Shown here one piece after another: positions 1 to 6,336 of a stretch of 12,036 bases of DNA. Each line of letters opens with the position of its first letter. The first letter of the stretch is position 1. The notes under the pieces were generated by a model. The model had not been told where the DNA came from, ran no database searches, and saw nothing but the letters and a program-made list of their open reading frames with translations. Source of the DNA: Luminiphilus sp. (lineage in GTDB: Bacteria; Pseudomonadota; Gammaproteobacteria; Pseudomonadales; Halieaceae); NCBI GenBank assembly GCA_022425845.1, contig JAKMEU010000074.1, forward strand, positions 1 through 12,036, read 5' to 3'. Made by a program: the position numbers and the translations under genes.

Positions 1-1007
1 GTGTGGGACATAATGTCATTGAGAATGGTGCCCGCGGGTATTTTACCCGGCCAGCGAACCATTGCAGGCACACGAAAGCCCCCCTCCCAGTTGGTATTTT
101 TCTCGCTGCGAAAAGGGGTGATGCCCGCATCGGGCCAGGTATTGAAGTGGGGGCCGTTATCGGTTGAATACAAAACAATGGTGTTGTCACTGACACCGAG
201 CTCATCAAGCTGGTCCAGCAACTGCCCCACCATTGTGTCGTGGGCCACCATTGCATCGTTATAAAAACCCTGACCGGACAGGCCCATTTCATCGTCGGGC
301 GTGTGGGTCCAGAAATGCATGCGTGTGGTGTTCACCCAGGCAAAGAACGGTTTGTCATCAGCGACAGCACGGCTGATGAAATCCTGCGCACCCGCCAGAA
401 ACTCCCGATCAATGGTCTCCATACGCTTTTTAGTGAGGGGGCCGCTGTCCTCGACCCGCCCATCGGCAAAAGAGCGAATGACCCCCCTAGGACCAAACCG
501 CGCAACAAAGGCTGGGTCTTTGGGATAGTCCACATCCTCGGGCTCTTCCTCGGCATTCAGGTGATACAGATTGCCAAAAAATTCGTCAAAACCGTGCTGC
601 GTGGGCAGGAATTCGTCCCGGTCGCCCAGATGGTTCTTGCCGTACTGACCCGTGACGTAGCCCTCGGCTTTCAGGAGCCCGGCGAGGGTCACATCTTTTT
701 CACTGATGCCCTGGTCAGCGCCCGGAGCACCCACCTTGGTCAGGCCGGTGCGGATCGGTGACTGTCCGATGATGAAGGCGGATCGGCCCGCGGTACAACT
801 TTGCTGGCCGTAGTAGTCAGTAAACTTCGCACCTTCGTTGGCTATCCGGTCAATATTGGGCGTTGGATATCCCATCATGCCCATGTTGTTGGTCGACAGG
901 TTCCAGAACCCGATGTCGTCCCCCCAGATAACAAGGATATTGGGTTTATCGGCTGCTGAGACCGCGGACGAGAAAAATATCAGGCAGAGACCCAGAACAC
1001 GCAGCAT
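1..1007 (-). CDS. Arylsulfatase, sulfatase family S1, exported (3' end outside window)
   Basis: Hydrolyses a sulfate ester; the substrate cannot be told from the sequence. The 335 residues inside the window start with a hydrophobic signal peptide (about 1-19, cleavage likely after VSA-A), so the enzyme should act in the periplasm or outside. The sulfatase core follows: PNILVIWGDD with metal-binding Asp30/Asp31, the active-site motif CTAGR at 71-75 in which Cys71 would be converted to formylglycine, GKNHLG at 123-128, and STDNGPH at 281-287. WEGGFRVP at 308-314 is also typical of the family. The ATG at 1007 has an AGGAG ribosome site 8 bases upstream. The reading frame is open to the window edge, so the C-terminal part, probably 150-200 residues, is missing. 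The gene lies 78 bases downstream of the cyclase-family gene on the same strand and may share its transcript. Activity needs a formylglycine-generating enzyme encoded elsewhere. Family assignment is firm; substrate is unknown. Confidence 0.96.
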   Translation of the reverse strand, partial: MLRVLGLCLIFFSSAVSAADKPNILVIWGDDIGFWNLSTNNMGMMGYPTPNIDRIANEGAKFTDYYGQQSCTAGRSAFIIGQSPIRTGLTKVGAPGADQGISEKDVTLAGLLKAEGYVTGQYGKNHLGDRDEFLPTQHGFDEFFGNLYHLNAEEEPEDVDYPKDPAFVARFGPRGVIRSFADGRVEDSGPLTKKRMETIDREFLAGAQDFISRAVADDKPFFAWVNTTRMHFWTHTPDDEMGLSGQGFYNDAMVAHDTMVGQLLDQLDELGVSDNTIVLYSTDNGPHFNTWPDAGITPFRSEKNTNWEGGFRVPAMVRWPGKIPAGTILNDIMSH

Positions 1008-1085
1008 GGAGACAACTCCTTTCATTTTTTTAATGTTCCGAAGGGGGGTCATCATGCATGACGCCCAGTGACACTGCCAGCCCCG

Positions 1086-1919
1086 TTATGGCGCAGGCAC
1101 AAGGCCAATAATGCGCAGCGGCCCCCCACTTCCCCCTCTTATTTTCATGGGCAGGGCGATAATGAACGCACCGGTAGCGGGCAAACTATTGAGATTGGCG
1201 ACATTCTCAAAGCCAATCACGTTGTGGCTATAAAGATAACGGTGCACAGCAAAATCCCTGGATTGACCGTAATCGATGCTGGGCGTATCGAGGCCCACTG
1301 AAACAATGCCTCGTTCGCTGTGCAGGAACCTTGCAGCCTCGAGGGAGAATCCCGGGAAATGCAGTTCGGCAACGGCTTCCGGCCCGCGAGCTGCAGTACC
1401 CATATAGCGCACCCGGTCGGGCCAGAACTGGGCATATCCGGTATTCAGCAGTACGGCAGCGCCCCGGGGTACCGGGCCGTGCTGCGCTTCCCAGTCCCGC
1501 ACGGCCGCCATGTCCAGCCGGTAATCAGGATTGGCCAAGGCGTGCTCCGATACATCGATGACAACGGCAGGCGTCAGCAGGGACGACAGCGGGATCTCAT
1601 CCGCTGCCCATTTTCCCTCGGCAAAATGAATCGGTGCATCGAGATGCGTTCCCCCATGCTCCGCCGTATCGACACGGAACGCCGTGTAGTACCAACCACC
1701 CTCCGTCTGGCCCTTGAATTCCTCTTCGTGCTCAAAAGGTTCTTCAGTGGGCCAGTAAATCGTGTCCTCGTCGAAGGTGTGGGTCATGTCGATGACACGG
1801 TATTGATCAAGCAGCGAATTCGCAGGTTGCGCAGACAAATTGTTTGTAGCCGCCAGCATTGCGACCACGAAAAAATAAGCTGGCAAAGCGGCCGTCAGGC
1901 CGATTCTTTTATTCTTCAT
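1086..1919 (-). CDS. Exported cyclase-family (kynurenine formamidase-like) metal hydrolase
   Basis: A 277-residue member of the cyclase family (Pfam Cyclase, related to bacterial KynB formamidases and isatin hydrolases), which are metal-dependent amide or ring hydrolases. The family motif HGGTHLDAPIHF lies at 88-99, with His88, His92, Asp94 and His98 as expected metal ligands. A second pair, His226 and Glu238, has the 12-residue spacing seen between His160 and Glu172 of KynB. Unlike cytoplasmic KynB, this protein has an N-terminal signal peptide (Lys/Arg start, hydrophobic 8-25, likely cleavage after LSA at 30), so it should work in the periplasm. That makes a role in tryptophan catabolism unlikely; an amide or lactone from outside the cell is a better guess. 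The ATG at 1919 has a strong AGGAGG at 1928-1933, 8 bases upstream. The arylsulfatase follows on the same strand. The family is secure; the substrate is not identified. Confidence 0.92.
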   Translation of the reverse strand: MKNKRIGLTAALPAYFFVVAMLAATNNLSAQPANSLLDQYRVIDMTHTFDEDTIYWPTEEPFEHEEEFKGQTEGGWYYTAFRVDTAEHGGTHLDAPIHFAEGKWAADEIPLSSLLTPAVVIDVSEHALANPDYRLDMAAVRDWEAQHGPVPRGAAVLLNTGYAQFWPDRVRYMGTAARGPEAVAELHFPGFSLEAARFLHSERGIVSVGLDTPSIDYGQSRDFAVHRYLYSHNVIGFENVANLNSLPATGAFIIALPMKIRGGSGGPLRIIGLVPAP

Positions 1920-2026
1920 ATCGAAAGCCTCCTGCAGGCAAGACTACTCTATTAATTTCTATTGACCGTATGGCGACGCAGGCAAGAATGTAGTCCACTA
2001 ACCTGCCGAGCAAGAAGGTATTCGAA
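1920..2026. promoter_or_regulatory. Divergent intergenic region, cyclase-family gene / DM13 gene
   Basis: This 107-base gap separates two divergent starts and must hold any promoter for both. On the plus strand, TTGACC at 1962-1967 is followed after 16 bases by AAGAAT at 1984-1989, a plausible sigma-70 type pair (4 of 6 matches in the -10) for the DM13 gene. The DM13 ribosome site AAGAAGG is at 2012-2018 and the cyclase ribosome site at 1928-1933. No convincing promoter was found on the minus strand, although the A/T-rich stretch around 1945-1962 is a reasonable place for one. No clear operator palindrome is visible. Confidence 0.35.
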
Positions 2027-2494
2027 ATGAGGAAACTACTGCTGACCCTGAGCCACACCGCGGCACTGTGTATCGGTTTCGCGCTGGGTGTCTACTTGCT
2101 TCCCATTATTATCCAGCCACCTGCTCCCGACATAGCTGCGGTGGAATCCAAACTGAGTGAGCCCGTTTTCACCGCCTACTTTAATCGGAATCGTAAAGGC
2201 AGCGACGCCCTGCACTGGGGTGATGGTGAGATCCGCTTCTTTCAGGATACGATCGTGTTTGAAGGTGCCCTGGCACCCGGGCCTGATTACCGTCTCTACC
2301 TCGTGCCACTTTTCGTGGAGGACGAGGCCGGCTTTCTGGCGGTTAAAGACCAGTCCCATGAAGTGGGTTCAATCAAGAACTTTGACCGCTTTGTTTTTGA
2401 CGGCGTATCTGCCCTGGCAAACCCGGCGTATACCAGCGTCGTGGTTTGGTGTGAGACCTTCGGCGAATTCATAACATCGGGCCAATACAGGTAA
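2027..2494 (+). CDS. DM13-domain protein, membrane-anchored
   Basis: A 155-residue protein with one hydrophobic N-terminal segment (about 8-30) that looks like an uncleaved signal anchor or signal peptide, followed by a single DM13 domain (about 45-155). Recognisable DM13 features are the Gly-Pro-x-Tyr-x-Leu-Tyr-Leu stretch (GPDYRLYLVP), the lysine and glycine positions in VKDQSHEVGSIKNFDRF, and the C-terminal VVVWCETFGEFI with the family's near-invariant cysteine. DM13 domains have been proposed to carry a redox-active cysteine and to take part in electron transfer or hydroxylation; that role is largely predicted. The domain should face the periplasm. The ATG at 2027 has AAGAAGG 8 bases upstream. 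The gene stands alone: the neighbour on the left is divergent and the one on the right is convergent, so context gives no partner. Confidence 0.88.
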   Translation: MRKLLLTLSHTAALCIGFALGVYLLPIIIQPPAPDIAAVESKLSEPVFTAYFNRNRKGSDALHWGDGEIRFFQDTIVFEGALAPGPDYRLYLVPLFVEDEAGFLAVKDQSHEVGSIKNFDRFVFDGVSALANPAYTSVVVWCETFGEFITSGQYR

Positions 2495-2500
2495 CCACCC

Positions 2501-2514
2501 GCTGTAGGGACAGC
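2501..2514. other. Small hairpin between convergent genes
   Basis: GCTGT and ACAGC form a 5-base-pair stem around the loop AGGG in the 36-base gap between the stop codons of the DM13 gene and the convergent Nramp-like gene. The position fits a terminator, but there is no T-tract on either side and the stem is short, so it may be a chance hairpin. Confidence 0.25.
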
Positions 2515-2530
2515 CTGCAGACGCCCAGCG

Positions 2531-3730
2531 TCACCCCAGCAGTTTTGCCAGCTTGGTCAGTGCCAGCACCCCCACAATAACCAGAACTGCAATCGCCAAC
2601 AGATTTGCGAAACCGCGGTTTCTGAATCGCTCAGGCAACAACTCGCTGTTGGCAAGCGCGACCAATATGACCGCAATAACAGGTAGCAATAGCGCATTGG
2701 TTATCTGGGCTGTCACGATCAGCACTGCGGGACGCGTAGTCACCACCGCAAAGAGGGTGCCCACCACCAAGACCAGCAACGCAACCGCCTTAAATCCACG
2801 ACTCCCCGGGGACGTTGACCATCCCAGGGCACCACAGACCGCCCAGCCCGCGGCAATGGGCGCCGCGATCGCCGATGTCAGGCCGGCGGCGAACAACCCG
2901 ACCCCAACTGCCACGGTGCCCCCTCCGGGAAATTGGCTATCTATGGCCGCCATCAGCGCGGGTAACACCTCCTGCTCCGGCGCCGATGGGATGAGCGCCG
3001 CCGCCACAATCATGATGGAAAACGTGATTCCGCCCCCAATCAGGATCGCCAGCATCGACTCCCTGCGCGCGCCACGGAGCGCGCTGTCGATGGGCTCTCC
3101 CTGCCAGCGTCGACGCACCGCCGTCGCGTGCAGGAAAAGGTTATAGGGGACAACCGTCGTTCCCACCAGCGCAAGCGCAAGATTCAGGTTGGCGACGGAA
3201 AAAGCGGGCATAAGCCTCTCCCCGGATTGCAGCAGCAGAAGGGGCAGCACCAGCACGGCCAACCCGGAGAAGAGCAGGGCCATCAGGGCCACCAGACTGA
3301 CGAGCAGTCGCTCCAACCAACGGTAGTGATCGAGGACAATCAGTGCGGCAGCCAGACTCGCTGCGATTGCAACGACAACGGGGAAACTCACGGGGAGAAC
3401 GGCACTGAGCCCGATACCGGCCCCCGACAGATTGCCCGACTGATAAGCCGCATTGCCGACACCAATAGCGGCAATGATCAATACCACAAGTAACGAACCC
3501 CACCAGTGGCCGCTGCCCATCTCGCGTACCAGCGTTGCAAGGTCCTGCTGTGTTGCCAACGCGGAGCGCAGCGAGAGTTCCTGTAAAACCAGCGTCGCCA
3601 GTACCGAAAACGCCACGGCCCACATGAGTGTGATGCCCGATGTCGCGCCCGCTACACTCGCCGTGGTCACCGTCCCCGGGCCGATAAAGGCTGCAGCCAC
3701 CATGGCCCCGGGACCAATACGTAGACTCAT
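2531..3730 (-). CDS. Nramp-family-like divalent metal transporter, divergent metal site
   Basis: A 399-residue inner-membrane protein with about 11 hydrophobic segments and the overall pattern of Nramp (MntH/DMT) transporters, which move divalent metals with protons. Landmarks are the TM1 region GPGTVTT at 17-23, GNAAYQSGN in TM3, VVPYNLFLHA at 193-202 in TM6, and TAQITNALLLPVIA in the penultimate region. The canonical ligands are changed: TM1 normally has Asp-Pro-Gly-Asn but here reads Gly-Pro-Gly-Thr, and TM6 normally has Met-Pro-His but here reads Val-Pro-Tyr. The transported ion therefore cannot be assumed to be manganese or iron. I chose the ATG at 3730 because it has AAGGA close upstream and begins right at the conserved core. 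The frame stays open upstream to a GTG at 3838 and an ATG at 3748, but that extension is Gln/His-rich and unlike the family. It is convergent with the DM13 gene and divergent from the FAH-family gene. Confidence 0.88.
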   Translation of the reverse strand: MSLRIGPGAMVAAAFIGPGTVTTASVAGATSGITLMWAVAFSVLATLVLQELSLRSALATQQDLATLVREMGSGHWWGSLLVVLIIAAIGVGNAAYQSGNLSGAGIGLSAVLPVSFPVVVAIAASLAAALIVLDHYRWLERLLVSLVALMALLFSGLAVLVLPLLLLQSGERLMPAFSVANLNLALALVGTTVVPYNLFLHATAVRRRWQGEPIDSALRGARRESMLAILIGGGITFSIMIVAAALIPSAPEQEVLPALMAAIDSQFPGGGTVAVGVGLFAAGLTSAIAAPIAAGWAVCGALGWSTSPGSRGFKAVALLVLVVGTLFAVVTTRPAVLIVTAQITNALLLPVIAVILVALANSELLPERFRNRGFANLLAIAVLVIVGVLALTKLAKLLG

Positions 3731-3888
3731 AGTCCTTACCCCCCCCATTTGTAGGCCTACCTGATGTTGAACGATCTGTTGATGAGCCACCTGCTGATGT
3801 ACTGCCTGCGCAGTTGAACGCGCAGCCGCTATCACCACACCCCACTCACCTCCGCTATAGTGCCAGCAAACGTTGGCAAGGACCCACC
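3731..3888. promoter_or_regulatory. Divergent intergenic region, Nramp-like / FAH-family genes
   Basis: The 158-base gap between two divergent starts. A perfect 10-base palindrome GTAGGCCTAC sits at 3751-3760, about 20 bases upstream of the transporter start, where a repressor site could lie. A run of eight C (eight G on the transporter strand) covers 3739-3746. TATAGT at 3856-3861 is a good -10 candidate for the plus-strand gene, but no matching -35 was seen at the right distance. The FAH ribosome site AAGGA is at 3878-3882. The two near-repeats CTGTTGATG and CTGCTGATG at about 3775-3800 are also here. All regulatory roles are guesses. Confidence 0.35.
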
Positions 3889-4500
3889 ATGGGAGACATT
3901 GCGTTCCAGGGCGGTAGAGCCGTACCCGGAAAGATCATCTGTATTGGCAAGAACTATCTTGCCCACATTGACGAGATGGGCAGCGCAATTCCCGAGGACA
4001 TGGTGGTCTTCATGAAGCCCAACTCGGCCATCACCCCTACCCTCAGGGCGCATGCAGGAGAGCCCCTGCATTATGAATGTGAGATCTGCCTGCTTATCAA
4101 AGGGGCCGACATTGCCGGGGTTGGCGTCGGGCTCGACCTCACCAAGCGCAGCCTTCAAGGCAAACTCAAACAGGCCGGCCTGCCCTGGGAGCGATCCAAG
4201 GCGTTTGACGGTTCCGCCCTGTTCAGCCGCTTTGTGGCCCCACCCGACCGCCTGGGCGACCTGGCTTTTGAACTCTCAGTAAACAACACCCTCAGGCAAC
4301 GGGGTGAGACAGGGTCCATGTTGTATCCGCCCGCGACCATTGTGCAGCAACTGCAGTCGTTCCTGACGCTGGAAGACTTTGACGTCATTATGACCGGGAC
4401 CCCCGCCGGAGTGGGCCCGGTTATAGTGGGGGACGAGTTCGAAGCCCGATTGCTGGAGGGCGAGTCAGAGCGGGTTCGTGCACAGTGGACGGCGCTTTGA
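3889..4500 (+). CDS. Fumarylacetoacetate hydrolase (FAH)-family protein, compact form
   Basis: A 203-residue cytoplasmic enzyme of the FAH superfamily, closest in pattern to E. coli YcgM and human FAHD1, which act on acylpyruvates or oxaloacetate using Mg2+ or Mn2+. Metal ligands are Glu63 and Glu65 (HYECEI) and Asp83 (GLDLTKR). Other family marks are CIGKNYLAHIDEMG near the start, MKPNSAITP at 42-50, the lysine-containing SKAFDGSA at 103-110, and MTGTPAGVGP at 168-177. The segment between the second Glu and the Asp is 18 residues, against 29 in YcgM and FAHD1 as I recall them, so this is a shortened version of the fold. The ATG at 3889 has AAGGA 6 bases upstream and begins at the conserved core; a TTG further up (3814) would add an unconserved 25-residue tail. 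It stands as a single gene, so pathway context is missing and the substrate is unknown. Confidence 0.92.
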   Translation: MGDIAFQGGRAVPGKIICIGKNYLAHIDEMGSAIPEDMVVFMKPNSAITPTLRAHAGEPLHYECEICLLIKGADIAGVGVGLDLTKRSLQGKLKQAGLPWERSKAFDGSALFSRFVAPPDRLGDLAFELSVNNTLRQRGETGSMLYPPATIVQQLQSFLTLEDFDVIMTGTPAGVGPVIVGDEFEARLLEGESERVRAQWTAL

Positions 4501-4693
4501 ACCGGCCACGACGATCGCGGAGTGGTGACCCAGCGTCCTGCAGGCAGGGCTTATTCTTCGACACCCGATCACGGCTCGAATGACACGGGGTTGTGGCAGG
4601 CGCCCTGTCCCATCTCACGGGCACTTATTACATTCTTTAATTGTAAGTCCGGTCTTTTTTAAGTAGGTTTCCATAAACCAGAGAGCGAGAGCC
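4501..4693. other. Intergenic region between FAH-family and HNH genes
   Basis: This 193-base stretch holds no credible gene. Its left two thirds are GC-rich; the right end (4625-4680) turns A/T-rich, as expected for a promoter of the HNH gene. TTACA at 4628-4632 and TGTAA at 4642-4646 form a short inverted repeat there. CAGGGC near 4545 and GCCCTG near 4603 could pair over a long distance, but no terminator with a T-tract is seen. Confidence 0.4.
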
Positions 4694-5245
4694 ATGCAAG
4701 CGATCCTGAGATTGGATCTGGCAGGGCAACCGAGGGGTTGGTTAACCCTGCAGGAGGCCATCTCTGCCTACGCCCGAGGCGATGTTGTATATGGCATCGG
4801 GGACTCGCTCCCCCCAGTGTTTGGCGGTATCCAGCGTCTGTCCGGACTGCGTTCAAGCATTGAAGTACAACCCATCATCGCCACCGAAGGCAGGATTTTT
4901 GATACCTTCACGCCCCCGCTCTGCAACCGCACCCTGTTCCGGCGGGATGACCATCGCTGTTTATATTGTGGCACCAAGGCTTCCCGCAGTGACCTGACCC
5001 GTGATCACGTCCTGCCCGCCAGTCGCGGCGGCACGGACAAATGGGAAAATGTGGTTGCTGCCTGTAAGCGCTGTAACTGGCTGAAAGACAACAAAACACC
5101 CGAGGAGGCAAAGATGCCCCTGCTGGCCGTTCCTTTCCGGCCCAACCCATTCGAATGGCATTTTTTGGCGAAAGACCGCGTACTGGCCGACCAGATGGAT
5201 TACCTTTCAAAACAATTCCGGGCAGACCGGGACTGGGCACACTAA
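4694..5245 (+). CDS. HNH endonuclease-domain protein
   Basis: A 183-residue protein with a C-terminal-half HNH nuclease domain (about 78-140). Zinc-binding cysteines are Cys89 and Cys92 (CLYC) and Cys124 and Cys127 (CKRC). The catalytic core is DH at 104-105 in TRDHVLPASRGG, with Asn119 and Asn128 completing the pattern. This CxxC/DH/N/CxxCN arrangement is that of the HNH_5-type proteins. The first 75 residues are a family-specific N-terminal region I cannot assign to a known domain, and about 40 residues follow the domain. HNH proteins of this stand-alone type are widespread in Proteobacteria and their biological role is mostly unknown; nothing nearby suggests restriction, an intron or a phage. 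The ATG at 4694 has only a weak purine-rich ribosome site (GAGAGCGAGAG, 4681-4691). It lies 116 bases before moxR on the same strand. Confidence 0.9.
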   Translation: MQAILRLDLAGQPRGWLTLQEAISAYARGDVVYGIGDSLPPVFGGIQRLSGLRSSIEVQPIIATEGRIFDTFTPPLCNRTLFRRDDHRCLYCGTKASRSDLTRDHVLPASRGGTDKWENVVAACKRCNWLKDNKTPEEAKMPLLAVPFRPNPFEWHFLAKDRVLADQMDYLSKQFRADRDWAH

Positions 5246-5317
5246 CCCCGCCGGCACCGTCACTAACCCGTTCCCCCCAACAACTGATAGTCTTCAGGTC
5301 TCACAACTAACGGCAGG

Positions 5318-5332
5318 GGCGATTGCATCGCC
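5318..5332. other. Hairpin upstream of moxR
   Basis: GGCGAT and ATCGCC form a perfect 6-base-pair stem around the loop TGC, ending 29 bases before the moxR start. It has no T-tract, so it is not an obvious terminator for the HNH gene. It could be an operator half-site pair or a leader-RNA structure for the Bat operon, or chance. The rest of the 116-base gap (5246-5361) shows no clear promoter. Confidence 0.25.
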
Positions 5333-5361
5333 AATGCTTCCGGGTATCGGGGGACCAAACT

Positions 5362-6330
5362 ATGAGCGACGACTTGCGCGGGGATATCGCCACCCTTACC
5401 GCCCGGGTAAACGCCGCTGTCATCGGACAGGAGGCTGTCGTGCACAGCCTGATACTGGCGTTGCTGTGCAACGGCAACGTGTTGCTGGAGGGCCTTCCGG
5501 GGACGGCAAAGACCCGCTCGATCAAGACCCTTGCCGCCGCTCTGGGCGTTAATCTGGGGCGCATCCAGTTTACCCCCGACCTACTTCCCGCCGACGTGAC
5601 CGGCAGCGAAACCTACCACGACAACGAGGGTGGGAGTCAGTTGGTCTTTGAACCGGGCCCTATTTTCAATGAGCTGGTTCTGGCCGATGAAATCAACCGC
5701 GCCCCCGCCAAAGTCCAGTCAGCACTGCTGGAAGCCATGGAAGAACGGCAGGTCACTGTCGCAGGCAAGAGCTATCCCCTCCCACCCCTGTTTTTGGTAA
5801 TGGCCACCCAAAACCCGATCGAACAGGAGGGCACGTATCCGCTGCCGGAAGCACAGATGGACCGCTTTTTGTTCAAGGTTCGAGTCGATTATCCCGAGGC
5901 AGCAGCAGAGCAGGCCATCGTACGCATGCTGCAAGCTGAGGAGGGCGGCCACCAGGGTGAAGGAGAGGCCATTGGTAGTGACGCCATTTTTGCTGCCCGC
6001 GCCGAGATTCAGGCCATGCCGGTCAGCGATGCTGTCGAGCGGTATCTCGTGGATCTGGTGATGGCGACCCGTCACCCCAGTGGAATCTCCGAACAATTGG
6101 CCGCCTGGATTGCCGTGGGCTCCAGTCCCAGGGCCAGCATTGCACTGCACCGCGCCGCACGGGCAGAGGCATGGCTGCAGGGGCGCGATCATGTGCTGCC
6201 AGAGGACGTGCGCGCTGTTGCCCCAGCGGTGATGCGCCACCGCCTGATCCTGAGTTACGACGCCCTCGCTGACGGCATCGACACCGATCGTGTGGTGGCC
6301 GAAATCATGGATCTGGTAGCGGTGGGCTGA
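5362..6330 (+). CDS. moxR: MoxR-family AAA+ ATPase
   Basis: A 322-residue cytoplasmic ATPase of the MoxR class, whose members act as chaperone-like partners of VWA-domain proteins. Visible motifs are Walker A GLPGTAKT at 44-51, Walker B LVLADE at 105-110 followed by INRAPAKVQSALLEAMEE, sensor 1 MATQNP at 147-152, the Arg168 in AQMDRF as probable arginine finger, and the sensor 2 region GSSPRA at 253-258. The length matches the family. The ATG at 5362 has GGGGGA 7 bases upstream and begins at the conserved N-terminus; the frame also runs up to a TTG at 5323, which would add 13 unconserved residues. It is the first gene of a six-gene plus-strand operon and is followed after 6 bases by the DUF58 gene, the standard MoxR-DUF58-VWA order. 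It probably uses ATP hydrolysis to remodel the VWA proteins encoded downstream or their clients. Confidence 0.96.
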   Translation: MSDDLRGDIATLTARVNAAVIGQEAVVHSLILALLCNGNVLLEGLPGTAKTRSIKTLAAALGVNLGRIQFTPDLLPADVTGSETYHDNEGGSQLVFEPGPIFNELVLADEINRAPAKVQSALLEAMEERQVTVAGKSYPLPPLFLVMATQNPIEQEGTYPLPEAQMDRFLFKVRVDYPEAAAEQAIVRMLQAEEGGHQGEGEAIGSDAIFAARAEIQAMPVSDAVERYLVDLVMATRHPSGISEQLAAWIAVGSSPRASIALHRAARAEAWLQGRDHVLPEDVRAVAPAVMRHRLILSYDALADGIDTDRVVAEIMDLVAVG

Positions 6331-6336
6331 AATAGC

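Noticed and set aside
240..761. Open plus-strand frame of 173 codons across the sulfatase gene
   Set aside because: It is antisense to clear sulfatase sequence with the CTAGR active site; the translation has no recognisable domain.
1320..1955. Open plus-strand frame of 211 codons across the cyclase-family gene
   Set aside because: It is antisense to a gene with a full metal-binding motif and ribosome site; its own translation is Arg-rich and shows no family pattern.
3731..3838. 36-residue N-terminal extension of the transporter from a GTG at 3838
   Set aside because: The extension is Gln/His-rich, not typical of the family, and the ATG at 3730 begins at the conserved core with AAGGA just upstream.
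3141..3845. Minus-strand frame of 234 codons overlapping the Nramp-like gene
   Set aside because: A Gly/Arg/Cys-rich out-of-frame shadow of the transporter, with no hydrophobic pattern of its own.
4545..4607. Possible long-range stem CAGGGC/GCCCTG after the FAH-family gene
   Set aside because: Only 6 base pairs with a loop of about 50 bases and no T-tract; not a credible terminator.
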